DNA from: Alphaproteobacteria bacterium
GTDB lineage: Bacteria > Pseudomonadota > Alphaproteobacteria > Rhodobacterales > Rhodobacteraceae
NCBI GenBank assembly: GCA_030424645.1
Contig: JAUHWP010000013.1
Location: 1-41,711, forward strand
Length of the DNA: 41,711 nt
Reading direction: 5' to 3'
Both the position numbers and the translations under genes were made by a program. The notes under the pieces are model-generated. The model ran no database searches, had not been told where the DNA came from, and was given only the letters and a program-made list of their open reading frames with translations. Position 1 is the stretch's first letter, and every line of letters starts with the position of its first letter. Shown here in pieces: positions 18,134 through 27,589 of the stretch.

Positions 18134-18925
18134 TCACGGATTTTCCACACCGCGAATATCGGGGGTTTGCCATGCCAGATGCTGCCCGCCATCCACGGCA
18201 ATCATCTGCCCCGTCACCGCTGGTGCGGCCAGGAAAAACGCAAGTGCGGCCGTGATGTCTTCGACATTCGCACCACGTTTCAGCAGGGAGGCAGCCCGCT
18301 GCCCGTCGAAATGCGCTTGCGACTGACGCGCGCCAATAAGCGTGGTGCCCGGCGCAATACCGTTGACGCGAACATGCGGAGCCAAGGCCTGCGCACCCGC
18401 GCGCGTCAGCGTCCATAGCGCATTCTTGGCAAGGCTATAGGTCATGAACTCGGGCGTCGGTTTCTGCACACGTTGGTCCAGCATGTTGACCACCAGCGCC
18501 TGCGGACGGCTTTCGCCGTTCTCGTCACGTGTCGCTTTGGGGGATTGCGCGGCAAAAGCCTGCATCAGAAAGAAGGGGGCGCGCAGGTTCGAGGACATAT
18601 GCCGATCCCAACTGTCCTGCGTGGCCGAGGCCAGCGTGTCATATTCGAAGATCGACGCGTTATTGATCAGCACCGAAAGCGAACCGCCCAACGCCTCTGC
18701 GGCGCGCGGGACAAGCGTTTCGACCTGATCCATGTCCAGCAGGTCGGCCTGCAGGGCCACGGCCTGTCGACCCGTGTCCTGTATATCCCGAACGGTCTGG
18801 GCGGCGGCGCCTTCCGAAGTCGCATAATGAACGGCAACGTCAAATCCTGACCGGGCCAGCTCCAGCGCCATGGCCCGGCCAAGACGCGCGCCTGCCCCCG
18901 TCACCAATGCGCGTGGACTATCCAT
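18134..18925 (-). CDS. SDR oxidoreductase resembling pteridine/dihydrofolate reductase (FolM-like)
   Basis: 263-aa short-chain dehydrogenase/reductase with Rossmann fold. The cofactor loop is VTGAGARLGRAMALE (residues 8-22), with Arg-Leu-Gly in place of the usual G-I-G, the variant typical of pteridine reductases and FolM. NNASIFEYDTL is the NNAS segment, and catalytic Tyr-x3-Lys is TYSLAKNALWTLTR. NMLDQRVQKPTPEFMTYS and GIAPGTTLIG also resemble FolM-type enzymes. NADPH use is likely. Its ATG abuts the antiporter stop (TGAATG), so it is the last gene of the S49-peptidase operon. Assignment to pterin reduction is by motif only. Confidence 0.82.
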   Translation of the reverse strand: MDSPRALVTGAGARLGRAMALELARSGFDVAVHYATSEGAAAQTVRDIQDTGRQAVALQADLLDMDQVETLVPRAAEALGGSLSVLINNASIFEYDTLASATQDSWDRHMSSNLRAPFFLMQAFAAQSPKATRDENGESRPQALVVNMLDQRVQKPTPEFMTYSLAKNALWTLTRAGAQALAPHVRVNGIAPGTTLIGARQSQAHFDGQRAASLLKRGANVEDITAALAFFLAAPAVTGQMIAVDGGQHLAWQTPDIRGVENP

Positions 18926-19897
18926 TCAGGAAACCCCCAGAACGATCATCACATAAAGGACATAGAGCGCCGACAGCACGACCCCCCAGATACGCCCCAT
19001 ATGCCATTTCAGGAACACGAAGGGCGCCAGAAGAACCGATGCGCCCAGCATCACCCAAAGGTCGAATTGCAGTATGCCGGGTTCCACAGGGATCGGGCCA
19101 ACCAGCGATGCGATGCCGATGATCGCAAGAAGGTTGAACATGTTCGAACCGATCACATTGCCCAGCGCAACCTCGGCCTGGTTGCGAAGCGCGGCCATGA
19201 CCGTGGTGGCCAGCTCGGGCAGCGATGTGCCAAGCGCCACCAGCGTCAGGCCGATCACCGTTTCCGAAACACCGAAATGACGGGCGATGTTGGTGGACGC
19301 GTCGACCAGAAGATCGGCCCCCAACGGCAGGCCGATCAGGCCAAGCACAAGGAACAGGATGACCTTCCACCAAGGCATGTCGGGGTCTGCGCCCTCGACC
19401 TCTTCCTCGTCGTCGCAACAGTCACCGTTGGCGGTGGCATGGTTGCTGCGCCGATGGGACAGGGCCTCGCGGAAGGCCGAACTCAGCATCAGGCCAAGGG
19501 CCGCCAAAAGCACCAGCCCCTGCACCCAGGTGATCACACCGCCCAGGCACAGGACCGTGAACAAGACCGTGGCACCCATCATCTGAAGATAGCTTTTCCG
19601 GGTGTCGCAGGTTCCCGTGGACAAGCCCGAGATCAGCGCCGGCACACCAAGCACCAGAAGGATATTGGCCGTGTTCGACCCGACCACGTTCCCCATTGCC
19701 AGACCGGGCACCCCAAGGGCAATCGCCTGCACCGAAATCAGAAGCTCAGGCGCCGAGGTGCCGAAGGCGACGATGGTCAGCGATACGATCAACGCCGGCA
19801 CACCAAGGCGCAGCGACATGTTCACAGCACCGCGCACCAGGCTGTCGCCGGCAAGCAGAAGAATGACAAGACCAAGCGCGGCATAGATCAGATCCAA
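18926..19897 (-). CDS. Calcium/sodium antiporter (YrbG/CaCA family)
   Basis: 323-aa inner-membrane cation exchanger made of two inverted halves of five helices. The alpha repeats are VAFGTSAPELLISV with GNVVGSNTANILLVLG in the first half, and VALGTSLPELATTV with GNVIGSNMFNLLAIIG in the second; the Glu and Asn residues line the ion site. The central cytosolic loop is unusual, with two adjacent Cys and an acidic run (NGDCCDDEEEVEGADPD) that could bind metal. The start is TTG 19897, with GGGAAGGG 7 nt upstream and the zinc-ribbon gene stop 3 nt before. Third gene of a four-gene operon. Confidence 0.9.
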   Translation of the reverse strand: MDLIYAALGLVILLLAGDSLVRGAVNMSLRLGVPALIVSLTIVAFGTSAPELLISVQAIALGVPGLAMGNVVGSNTANILLVLGVPALISGLSTGTCDTRKSYLQMMGATVLFTVLCLGGVITWVQGLVLLAALGLMLSSAFREALSHRRSNHATANGDCCDDEEEVEGADPDMPWWKVILFLVLGLIGLPLGADLLVDASTNIARHFGVSETVIGLTLVALGTSLPELATTVMAALRNQAEVALGNVIGSNMFNLLAIIGIASLVGPIPVEPGILQFDLWVMLGASVLLAPFVFLKWHMGRIWGVVLSALYVLYVMIVLGVS

Positions 19898-19900
19898 AGC

Positions 19901-20065
19901 TCAGCCCTTCCCGTTACAGTCGCAGGGGGACTTCCCCAGCCGGTATCGCCCACAGCGCGGACATTTCATCGATTCAATGCGCTGCTGTCCGGGATATTTG
20001 AGCTTTCCGAACATCGCCAACACACCCATGGCAACCAGAAACAGAACGACGATCTTGATGATCAT
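19901..20065 (-). CDS. 54-aa membrane-anchored zinc-ribbon protein
   Basis: Small gene between the S49 peptidase and the antiporter. It starts with ATG 20065 directly after the peptidase stop (TGAATG) and stops 3 nt before the TTG of the antiporter. One N-terminal helix (MIIKIVVLFLVAMGVLAMFG) is followed by a basic linker and two Cys pairs, KCPRCGRYRLG and SPCDCNGKG, a compact zinc-ribbon layout C-x2-C-x10-C-x-C. I recall similar short proteins in other Rhodobacterales but no named family. The tight fit between two coupled genes and the ordered Cys pairs argue that it is real. Function unknown; possibly a small membrane partner of the peptidase or antiporter. Confidence 0.82.
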   Translation of the reverse strand: MIIKIVVLFLVAMGVLAMFGKLKYPGQQRIESMKCPRCGRYRLGKSPCDCNGKG

Positions 20066-20872
20066 TCAAAGACCAAAGCGCGCAAATTCCGCCCGCTCCT
20101 CTAGTGCCGCAATCGCATCGGCGCCAAGCTGCAATCCGAACCGGGTGATGAACGGACGGCGCGGGCCATGCACCCGGAACCGCACCTTGTCGCCGTATCG
20201 CTCTTTCATGGTTGGCACCACATGCCCGATCCCGTCGGCCAGCCCTTTCTCGATCGCCGCGCGGCCAAGCCAGATGTCACCGGTGAACAGGTCTTCACCT
20301 TCGGCCAGCTTGCCCTTGCGGCGGGTTGCAACCTGCGTCTTGAAGGCCTCGTGAATGTCTTCCTGCAACGTCTTCAGACGTTTGATGTCATCCGGTTTTT
20401 CCGGCTGGAACGGGTCCAGCATGGATTTCGACTTGCCCGCCGTGTAAACCCGCCGCTCGACCCCGATCTTTTCGATCAGGCCGGTCAGGCCGAACCCCGC
20501 CGAAATCACGCCGATGGACCCGAGGATCGAGCTTTCGTCGGCATAAATCTCGTCGGCCGCCGTGGCCAGCCAGTATCCGCCGGACGCGGCGACATCTTCG
20601 ACGAAGGCAAAGACCGGGATTTCCCTTTCCGCCGCCAGACGCCGGATGCGCGCGGCGATCAGGCTGGATTGCACCGGGCTGCCGCCGGGCGAATTGATCA
20701 CCAGCGCCACCGCCTGTGGCCTACCCTTGCGAAAGGCACGTTCGATCACCGGGGCAAGGGCCGCGTCATTCAACTGCCCGCGGGCGCCCGTGGCAATCAC
20801 GCCGGACAGGCGGATCACCGCAACCAGCGGCGGCTTCTTGATGAACGGGATGTAGGTCGTCATGGCTGTCAT
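20066..20872 (-). CDS. S49 family serine peptidase (SppA/SohB-like)
   Basis: 268-aa single-domain S49 peptidase of the signal-peptide-peptidase type. ClpP-like fold with oxyanion strand ALVINSPGGSPVQSS, nucleophile Ser98 in EDVAASGGYWLATAAD, GSIGVISAGFG, and the general-base Lys in TAGKSKSMLDPF (Lys147 or Lys149). No N-terminal membrane anchor is visible, so it is shorter than classic SppA and may act in the cytosol or loosely at the membrane. Two ATGs (20872, 20863) lie close together without a strong ribosome site; the longer is given. First gene of the operon with the zinc-ribbon protein, antiporter and SDR. Confidence 0.9.
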   Translation of the reverse strand: MTAMTTYIPFIKKPPLVAVIRLSGVIATGARGQLNDAALAPVIERAFRKGRPQAVALVINSPGGSPVQSSLIAARIRRLAAEREIPVFAFVEDVAASGGYWLATAADEIYADESSILGSIGVISAGFGLTGLIEKIGVERRVYTAGKSKSMLDPFQPEKPDDIKRLKTLQEDIHEAFKTQVATRRKGKLAEGEDLFTGDIWLGRAAIEKGLADGIGHVVPTMKERYGDKVRFRVHGPRRPFITRFGLQLGADAIAALEERAEFARFGL

Positions 20873-20943
20873 GTAGATCGCGGCTCCGGCTCAGACAAGG
20901 GAAAGGGGCGATCCGTGTGGCCCCTGTTGCAATTCACCCATCC

Positions 20944-21705
20944 TCAACTGCGCAACCGATAGCCGGTGCGGAAAATCCAGCCGATGGTTGCAAGACATGT
21001 GGTCATGAACACCGCAATCGCAAGGACGGACCAGCCCAGTGACACGTCTGCCATGCCGAAAAACGCCCATCTAAACCCCGAGATCAGGTAAACCACCGGA
21101 TTGAACAGGGTGATGGTCTGCCAGACCGGCGGCAACATCGAGATCGAGTAGAACGACCCGCCAAGGAACACCAGCGGCGTGATGACCAGAAGGGGCACCA
21201 GTTGCAGTTGTTCAAAGTTTTGCGCCCAGATTCCGATGATGAAACCAAGCAGCGCGAAGCTGATGCAGGTCAGCACAAGAAACGCCATCATCCAGACCGG
21301 GTGGACGATGGTCAGGTCCACAAAGAAATGCGCCGTGGCCAGAATGATCAACCCGATCATGAACGCCTTGGTTGCGGCCGCGCCGACATAGCCGATCACG
21401 ATTTCGAAGAACGAGATGGGGGCGGACAGAAGCTCGTACACCGTGCCGATGAATTTCGGGAAATATATCCCGAAGGACGCGTTGGTGGTGCTTTGCGTCA
21501 GCACGGTCAGCATGATCAGGCCGGGCACGATGAACGCGCCATAGCTGACCCCTTCGACCTGGTCGATGCGCGACCCGATGGCCGCCCCGAACACGACGAA
21601 GTAAAGCGAGGTGGACAGGACCGGCGACACGATGGATTGCATCAGGGTGCGGAAGGTCCGGGCCATTTCGAACCGATAGATCGCGGCAATCGCATTCCAG
21701 TTCAT
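20944..21705 (-). CDS. ABC-2 type transporter permease
   Basis: 253-aa membrane subunit of an ABC-2 exporter with six hydrophobic helices and a cytosolic N-terminus ([20 protein letters not shown]). The segment [37 protein letters not shown] is characteristic of YadH-like permeases (quoted in part: [25 protein letters not shown]). It overlaps the ATPase gene by 4 nt (ATGA). The pair resembles YadGH; the substrate is unknown. Confidence 0.9.
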   Translation of the reverse strand: MNWNAIAAIYRFEMARTFRTLMQSIVSPVLSTSLYFVVFGAAIGSRIDQVEGVSYGAFIVPGLIMLTVLTQSTTNASFGIYFPKFIGTVYELLSAPISFFEIVIGYVGAAATKAFMIGLIILATAHFFVDLTIVHPVWMMAFLVLTCISFALLGFIIGIWAQNFEQLQLVPLLVITPLVFLGGSFYSISMLPPVWQTITLFNPVVYLISGFRWAFFGMADVSLGWSVLAIAVFMTTCLATIGWIFRTGYRLRS

Positions 21706-22628
21706 GCGGCATTCTCCTTCACCAGGTCCACGAAAATGTCTTCCAAAGAGCTTTGACGCGTCGACAGATCGGACATGTGCAACCCCGCCTTGCGCAGGTC
21801 GGCCAGCAAGGCGGTGATCCCGGTGCTGCCCGCCTGCGTGTCATAGCTGTAGATCAGCCCGCCATCGTCCGACACGGTCAGGGGATGGCTTGCCAGCGCT
21901 TCGGGCAGGGCCTCAATCGGGCTGTCCAGTTCGATCAACAGCTCCTTTTGTCCCAGCCGCTTGATCAGGGCCGCTTTGTCCTCGACCAGCAAAATCTCTC
22001 CTTTCGAGATCACCCCGATCCGATCCGCCATTGCTTCGGCCTCTTCGATATAATGGGTGGTCAGAATGACCGTCACACCGGTTCGTTTCAGCTTGGCCAC
22101 GATGTCCCACATATCCTTGCGCAGTTCGACATCCACGCCAGCTGTCGGCTCGTCCAGGAACAGGATCGTCGGGTCGTGGCACAGGGCCTTTGCGATCAGC
22201 ACCCGCCGCTTCATGCCGCCAGACAGCGTCATGATGCGGTTGTCTTTCTTATCGTGCAGGCTGAGCAGCTTCAGGATTTCTTCGATCCGCGCATCATCGC
22301 GCGGGCGTCCGAACAACCCACGCGAAAAGCGCACCGTGTTCATGACGGTCTCGAACGGCTCAAGATTGATTTCCTGCGGAACAAGCCCGATCAGGTTGCG
22401 CGCCGCACGATAGTCCTTCACGTGATCGAACCCGTCCACCGTAATCGTGCCGGATGTCGCGGTCGCAATCCCGCAGATGATCGAAATCAGCGTCGTCTTG
22501 CCCGCCCCGTTGGGGCCAAGCAGCGCAAGAATCTCGCCTTCCTCGATTTCAAGATCGACACCTTTCAGCGCCTCGTGACCACCGTCATAGGTCTTGGTCA
22601 CGCCGCTGACATTCAGGATCGTGGTCAT
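21702..22628 (-). CDS. ABC transporter ATP-binding protein (YadG-like)
   Basis: 308-aa ATPase of an ABC-2 exporter. Walker A is [15 protein letters not shown]-loop [14 protein letters not shown], signature [15 protein letters not shown], Walker [14 protein letters not shown], and the switch His is in [19 protein letters not shown]-terminal extension of about 90 residues follows, as in YadG/DrrA-type proteins. It lies upstream of and overlapping the permease gene. GGGGGACAGA precedes the ATG. Confidence 0.92.
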   Translation of the reverse strand: MTTILNVSGVTKTYDGGHEALKGVDLEIEEGEILALLGPNGAGKTTLISIICGIATATSGTITVDGFDHVKDYRAARNLIGLVPQEINLEPFETVMNTVRFSRGLFGRPRDDARIEEILKLLSLHDKKDNRIMTLSGGMKRRVLIAKALCHDPTILFLDEPTAGVDVELRKDMWDIVAKLKRTGVTVILTTHYIEEAEAMADRIGVISKGEILLVEDKAALIKRLGQKELLIELDSPIEALPEALASHPLTVSDDGGLIYSYDTQAGSTGITALLADLRKAGLHMSDLSTRQSSLEDIFVDLVKENAA

Positions 22629-22691
22629 TCTGTCCCCCAGTGTTGCCGCCGGGCTGTTTGTTGTTCAACAGCGCCTTGCGAACCAAACCTT

Positions 22692-23150
22692 TCAAATAAG
22701 CAACCCGGCCGCACCTTCAAGGCGCAATAGCCGAACTTTTGTCTCGACCCCGCCTGCTCCGGAAAACCCCACCAGCTTGCCACCCGCCCCCATCACGCGA
22801 TGGCAGGGGATGATGATCGGGATCGGATTGGCGCCACAGGCGCTTCCCACCGCCTGCGCCGAGTTTCCGGTGAGCTTGGCAATCTCGCCATAAGTCCTGG
22901 TTTCGCCATAGGGGATCGCTGCCATCGCGTCGCAGACCGCGCGCTGGAAATCCGATCCGGCCACGTGCAAGGGAAGGTCGAATATGGTCAACCGCCCATC
23001 GAAATAGGCCATAAGCTGCGCGCAGGCTTCGCCCAGCAACGGCGTTTGCGGGCCTTCCGGTGCGGCATTCCAGATCAGACGCGTGATCGCCCCCGCCTCT
23101 TCCACCACGCCCAGACGCCCAACCGGGCTTTCCACAATCGCGACATTCAT
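22692..23150 (-). CDS. ogt: Methylated-DNA-[protein]-cysteine S-methyltransferase
   Basis: Suicide repair protein that moves the alkyl group from O6-alkylguanine to its own Cys. 152 aa. The acceptor is Cys116 in IIIPCHRVMG; the HTH segment is TYGEIAKLTGNSAQAVGSA, with GANPIPI before the active site and GKLVGFSGAGGVETKVRLL after it. It lacks an Ada-type N-terminal domain, so it is Ogt/AGT type. It follows ileS on the same strand after a hairpin-rich 168-nt gap and is therefore probably transcribed separately. Confidence 0.94.
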   Translation of the reverse strand: MNVAIVESPVGRLGVVEEAGAITRLIWNAAPEGPQTPLLGEACAQLMAYFDGRLTIFDLPLHVAGSDFQRAVCDAMAAIPYGETRTYGEIAKLTGNSAQAVGSACGANPIPIIIPCHRVMGAGGKLVGFSGAGGVETKVRLLRLEGAAGLLI

Positions 23151-23233
23151 CCTTCATCCTCACGCACGCGCAGTGCCGGTTCAACCCGCTTCCTGCGAAA
23201 CGGGGATGATGAACGCCCCTTCTTCTGGCCGGA

Positions 23234-23309
23234 AATATCCTGGTGTAGCGTGAAACCCGTCCGGGTTTCACGCGAAGGGGCAACGCCCCTCAGGCTCACG
23301 TCGTGAGCC
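23234..23309. repeat. Hairpin cluster with half-copy of the 8.9-kb element
   Basis: Between ileS and ogt. AAATATCCTGG at 23234-23244 matches the right arm of the inverted repeat at 8970-8999. It is followed by an 11-bp perfect stem (GCGTGAAACCC / GGGTTTCACGC, 23249-23259 and 23264-23274, 4-nt loop) and a 7-bp stem (GGCTCAC / GTGAGCC, 23293-23309). It lies just downstream of the ileS stop, so termination is the likely role, though no T-run is present. Confidence 0.65.
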
Positions 23310-23318
23310 ACCGATGCC

Positions 23319-26309
23319 CTAGCTCAGGGCCGCGTTGCAGCGCTGACAGGTGCCCGCATGATCATGGCTGCCCACATCCGGCAGGATCTTCCAGCAGCGC
23401 TGGCACTTGTCGCCCGACGCCTTTTCGAACACAACGCCCACGCCTTCGATTTCCGGCAGGCGGAACGCTTCGGATGGCAGCGGGTCGTTGGTCAGCGACA
23501 CCGAGGACGTGATCACGATGTCAGCGAAGTTCACCGATTTCAAAGCGGCCAGAATGTCCTTGTCGCGCACATGCACGACCGGGGCCGCTTCCAGCGATGC
23601 ACCGATCACCTTGTCGCGCCGCTGAACCTCCAGCGCTGCGGTCACGACACGGCGGGCCTTGCGGATGCCCGACCATTTTGCCGCCAGCGGCTCGTCCAGC
23701 CAATCGGCGGGCGTGTCGGGGAAATCAACCAGATGCACCGAGCTGTCATCGCCCGGGAACCGTTCCAGCCATACGTCTTCCATGGTGAAGACAAGAATGG
23801 GGGCAAGCCAGGTGGTCAGGCGATGGAACAGGATATCCAGCACGGTGCGCGCGGCGCGGCGGTTCAGGCTGTCCGACCCATCGCAATACAAGGCATCCTT
23901 GCGGATGTCGAAATAGAAGCTGGACAGATCGACGGTGGCGAAGGTGAACACTGTCGAGAAGACCCCCTGGAAATCAAAGGTCTTGTATCCGTCGCGCACG
24001 ACGTGATCGAGCTCCGCCAGACGATGCAGCACCCAGCGTTCCAACTCGGGCATGTCGGCGGCATCGACGCGCTCGGCCTCGTCGAAACCGTGCAGGTTGC
24101 CCAGCATGAACCGCATCGTGTTGCGCAAACGGCGATAGCTGTCAGCCACGCCCTTCAGGATCTCCGGCCCGATCCGCTGATCGACCGTGTAATCCGTCTG
24201 CGCCACCCACAGGCGCAGGATGTCCGCGCCATATTGCTTGACGACCTGCTCGGGCACGATGGTGTTGCCCAGCGATTTGGACATCTTCATGCCCTTCTCG
24301 TCCAGCGTGAAACCATGGGTCACGACGTTGCGATAAGGTGCACGCCCCTTGGTGCCGCAAGCTTGCAGAAGCGAGGAATGGAACCACCCGCGGTGCTGGT
24401 CGGTGCCCTCCATGTAAACATCGGCGATGCCGTCGGGTGTGCCGTCTTCGCGGTCGCGCAGAACGAAGGCATGGGTCGATCCGCTGTCGAACCAAACGTC
24501 CAGAACGTCGAACACTTGCTCCCATTCATCGGCATTGTGATCATTGCCAAGAAACCGCTCTTTCGCGCCCTCGGCATACCACGCGTCGGCGCCTTCGGCC
24601 TCGAATGCCTCGGCGACGCGGGCGTTGACGGCGTCATCACGCAACAAGAAACCCTCGTCCGTCGGCAGCGCCCCTTTCCTGATAAAGCAGGTCAGCGGCA
24701 CACCCCACGCACGTTGACGCGACAGAACCCAGTCAGGCCGTGCCTCGATCATGGAATACAGCCGGTTGCGCCCGGATTGCGGCCACCATTTCACAAGCTT
24801 GTCGATCGAATTCAGGGCACGGGTGCGGATGGTCTTGCCCATCTCGTCCTGGCCGTCGCCAACCTCGCGATCCACCGACGCAAACCATTGCGGCGTGTTG
24901 CGATAGATGATCGGGGCTTTCGACCGCCATGAATGCGGATAGGAATGCTTGATCTTGCCGCGTGCCAGCAATCCGCCCACCTCGACCAGCTTGTCAATCA
25001 CCGCCTTGTTGGCATCCCCCTCGCCGCCCTTGCGGCTCAGGATATACGTCCCGCCAAAGAACGGAAGATCGGCCCGGAACGACCCGTCATCCATCACGTT
25101 GTAGGTGATGACCTGATCCAGCATCCCAAGATCGCGATAAAGCTCGAATTCCTCCATCCCGTGCGAGGGCGCGCAATGAACGAAACCGGTGCCTTCCTCG
25201 TCCGTGACGAAATCGGCAGCGCGGAAATCGCGGGCGTCATCCCATTCGCCGTTTGCGCCTTCGGCACCGGCCAGCGGGTGGTGCAGCGTCATGCCGGACA
25301 GTTGCGCGGGTGTCACGTTGCGCACACGGCGATACATGCCGGGTTCCAGCCGGGCGCGCGCCATCACATCCGCCGCCAGCTTGTCGGCCAGGATGAAGCG
25401 GTCCCCCTTGGCAGCCCAGCATTCGTCGGGGCAATCGGTGACCTCGTAAAGCCCGTAGTCGAAATCCTCGCCAAACACGACGGCCTTGTTCGACGGGATC
25501 GTCCAGGGCGTCGTGGTCCAGATCACCACATGCGCACCGATGAAATCATGCGCCGCCGCGTCCTTGGCCTCGGCCACTGCCGTGCGGGTGTCGTCGGTTT
25601 CCTCTTCATCCGACAGAACCATGTCGGGCAGGCGGAAATCGGTGACTTTGAACTTCACCCAGATGGTGAAGCTTTCCTTGTCGTGATATTCTACCTCGGC
25701 CTCGGCCAGCGCGGTTTTCTCGATCGGAGACCACATCACAGGTTTCGACCCCTGATACAGCGTGCCGTTCATCAGGAACTTCATGAATTCCTCGGCGATC
25801 ACGCGTTCGGCGTGGAAATCCATCGTCAGATAAGGGTCCGCCCAGTTGCCGGTGATGCCCAGGCGCTTGAATTCGTCGCGTTGGATGTCAATCCAGCCTT
25901 CGGCAAACTTGCGGCATTCCTGACGGAAATCGACCACATCGACCGCGTCCTTGTTCTTGCCCTTCTTGCGGTATTGTTCCTCGATCTTCCATTCGATGGG
26001 CAGACCGTGGCAATCCCATCCCGGCACGTAACGCGCGTCAAAACCCATCATCTGGTGCGAGCGCACGATCATGTCCTTGATCGTCTTGTTCAGCGCATGG
26101 CCGATATGAAGGTGGCCGTTGGCATAGGGGGGGCCATCATGCAGCACAAAGGGCGTGCGTCCGGGCTTTTCGCGCAGCCGATCATAGACGCCAATCTTTT
26201 CCCAATGTGCCAGCCATTCGGGTTCACGCGTGGGCAGACCGGCGCGCATGGGAAAATCGGTGACGGGAAGCGTCAGGGTATCTTTGTATTCGGGGGTGTC
26301 GGCACACAT
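23319..26309 (-). CDS. ileS: Isoleucyl-tRNA synthetase
   Basis: Charges tRNA-Ile. 996 aa, full length. Class I signatures are visible: HLHIGHALNKTIKD (HIGH) near residue 70 and GMKMSKSLGNT (KMSKS) near residue 690. The CP1 editing domain includes VIWTTTPWTIPSNKAVV, and the catalytic-core segment PDWVLSRQRAWGVPL follows. The C-terminal zinc finger is KCQRCWKILPDVG with TCQRCNAAL, the form found in bacterial type-1 IleRS. It is preceded by a 272-nt gap with no gene and no recognisable T-box; the promoter should lie there. Confidence 0.98.
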   Translation of the reverse strand: MCADTPEYKDTLTLPVTDFPMRAGLPTREPEWLAHWEKIGVYDRLREKPGRTPFVLHDGPPYANGHLHIGHALNKTIKDMIVRSHQMMGFDARYVPGWDCHGLPIEWKIEEQYRKKGKNKDAVDVVDFRQECRKFAEGWIDIQRDEFKRLGITGNWADPYLTMDFHAERVIAEEFMKFLMNGTLYQGSKPVMWSPIEKTALAEAEVEYHDKESFTIWVKFKVTDFRLPDMVLSDEEETDDTRTAVAEAKDAAAHDFIGAHVVIWTTTPWTIPSNKAVVFGEDFDYGLYEVTDCPDECWAAKGDRFILADKLAADVMARARLEPGMYRRVRNVTPAQLSGMTLHHPLAGAEGANGEWDDARDFRAADFVTDEEGTGFVHCAPSHGMEEFELYRDLGMLDQVITYNVMDDGSFRADLPFFGGTYILSRKGGEGDANKAVIDKLVEVGGLLARGKIKHSYPHSWRSKAPIIYRNTPQWFASVDREVGDGQDEMGKTIRTRALNSIDKLVKWWPQSGRNRLYSMIEARPDWVLSRQRAWGVPLTCFIRKGALPTDEGFLLRDDAVNARVAEAFEAEGADAWYAEGAKERFLGNDHNADEWEQVFDVLDVWFDSGSTHAFVLRDREDGTPDGIADVYMEGTDQHRGWFHSSLLQACGTKGRAPYRNVVTHGFTLDEKGMKMSKSLGNTIVPEQVVKQYGADILRLWVAQTDYTVDQRIGPEILKGVADSYRRLRNTMRFMLGNLHGFDEAERVDAADMPELERWVLHRLAELDHVVRDGYKTFDFQGVFSTVFTFATVDLSSFYFDIRKDALYCDGSDSLNRRAARTVLDILFHRLTTWLAPILVFTMEDVWLERFPGDDSSVHLVDFPDTPADWLDEPLAAKWSGIRKARRVVTAALEVQRRDKVIGASLEAAPVVHVRDKDILAALKSVNFADIVITSSVSLTNDPLPSEAFRLPEIEGVGVVFEKASGDKCQRCWKILPDVGSHDHAGTCQRCNAALS

Positions 26310-26581
26310 GTGTCCGGTCCTTTTCAGGAGATTATCGCAATTTCGGGGTATGGGCGGCGCAGCAATCCAAACGCCTTGTCCCGGCGGCTCGTCTGGATCA
26401 GAGCGCCGGGCATGTAATTCGAATAATGATGGCCTGTGCGTGCATCATGGGGGGCGTTATAGGCGCGTGGATGCAAGAGGTAAAGACGGCTGATTGGTTG
26501 CTGGCCGGATTACCAGCCAAGAGGTATATCAGGACGCGCCAGCATGACCCAGAAAAGCACGATCATCGCAGGGAACACGGC

Positions 26582-27589
26582 TCATTTTCCAAACAAACCC
26601 GTCAGTGCGCGTTTCACGATGCCTGACACGCCGGGTCGTTTCTTCGGCCCAAACGGCAGCGGGCGGCAAACTTCAAGCGCGGCGACGCCGACGCGGGCGG
26701 TCAGGGCGCCGTTCACCACCCCTTCACCGAACCTGCGGCTGAGTTTCGACAACATCCCGCCGCCGGCCAGCGATCCGATCAGGTCATCGCCCACGGCCAC
26801 GGCACCGGTTGCGACAAGATGCGCCATCACCGCACGGGTCAGCCGCCAGCCACCCAGCACACCGGACCGGCCGCCATAGATATCGGCGACGCGGCGGATC
26901 ATGCGAATGTTCGCGGTCAGGGCCGTCACCACATCCGCCAGCGCAATCGGCACGACGGCTGTCACCATGGCGACTTGGCGGGCGGCGGCCTCGATCTCTT
27001 TCACGGCGGCGGCATCCAGCGGGGCCAGCACCTCGCGTTCGGTCAATGCAAACAGGGTATCCACGTCGAACGCATCGGTTTCGCGTTCCGCCAGTCGCTC
27101 CAACCCCCAGCGCGTATCATCGCGCCCGCGATACAGCCCTTTCAGCTTTGTGACAACGCCACGCGCCTCGGCCAGATCGCCATGCGCAATGGCGGCCTCG
27201 GCCGCGCGATGCAGGCCGTCGACCCGGCGTAGCCGGACAAAGGCCACCCATTCCTTCAGCGCGATGGCCAAAAGCACCAGCGTGAACGCGGCAACCAGAC
27301 CCAGCGCGGCATAGCCCAACACAGGCTGGCGGGCGATCAGGCCGGTAATGAAGTCATGTGCCGCCACCGAAAGCACGAAACCGGTGATGGCCAGCAGAAG
27401 CGACCAGAACCAGCGCGCCAGGCGCGAGCCCTTGCGACCCGCAAACCCGATCGCACCCTGCATGGCAGCCCCGGTGGCATCCACCGCAGCAATATCGGGC
27501 ACGGGCGGCGCATCGGCGGGCGATACACCCGGTGTATCGTCCAGCTCGATCAGGACCGGGCCTTTTCGGGGCGTTTCCGGTTTGCTCAT
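26582..27589 (-). CDS. YcjF-like inner-membrane protein (TIGR01620/DUF697)
   Basis: 335 aa. An acidic, Pro-rich cytosolic N-terminus of about 60 residues is followed by two membrane helices (WFWSLLLAITGFVLSVAA and YAALGLVAAFTLVLLAIAL), a long soluble helical part, and a DUF697-like segment with Ala/Val-rich helices (VAMVTAVVPIALADVVTAL). It usually accompanies the P-loop protein YcjX in stress-response operons. It overlaps the GNAT gene upstream by 4 nt (ATGA). Biochemical function is not established in the family. Confidence 0.9.
   Translation of the reverse strand: MSKPETPRKGPVLIELDDTPGVSPADAPPVPDIAAVDATGAAMQGAIGFAGRKGSRLARWFWSLLLAITGFVLSVAAHDFITGLIARQPVLGYAALGLVAAFTLVLLAIALKEWVAFVRLRRVDGLHRAAEAAIAHGDLAEARGVVTKLKGLYRGRDDTRWGLERLAERETDAFDVDTLFALTEREVLAPLDAAAVKEIEAAARQVAMVTAVVPIALADVVTALTANIRMIRRVADIYGGRSGVLGGWRLTRAVMAHLVATGAVAVGDDLIGSLAGGGMLSKLSRRFGEGVVNGALTARVGVAALEVCRPLPFGPKKRPGVSGIVKRALTGLFGK

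Noticed and set aside
19989-20002. CCGGGATATTTGAG as another copy of the 8.9-kb inverted-repeat element
   Set aside because: It lies within the coding sequence of the 54-aa protein (codons for LKYPG on the minus strand), so a 14-nt match may be coincidence.
23358-24932. 524-codon plus-strand frame opposite ileS
   Set aside because: Shadow of ileS; low-complexity His/Gln/Arg composition.
24933-26417. 494-codon plus-strand frame opposite ileS
   Set aside because: Shadow of ileS codon usage; no ribosome site and no motif.
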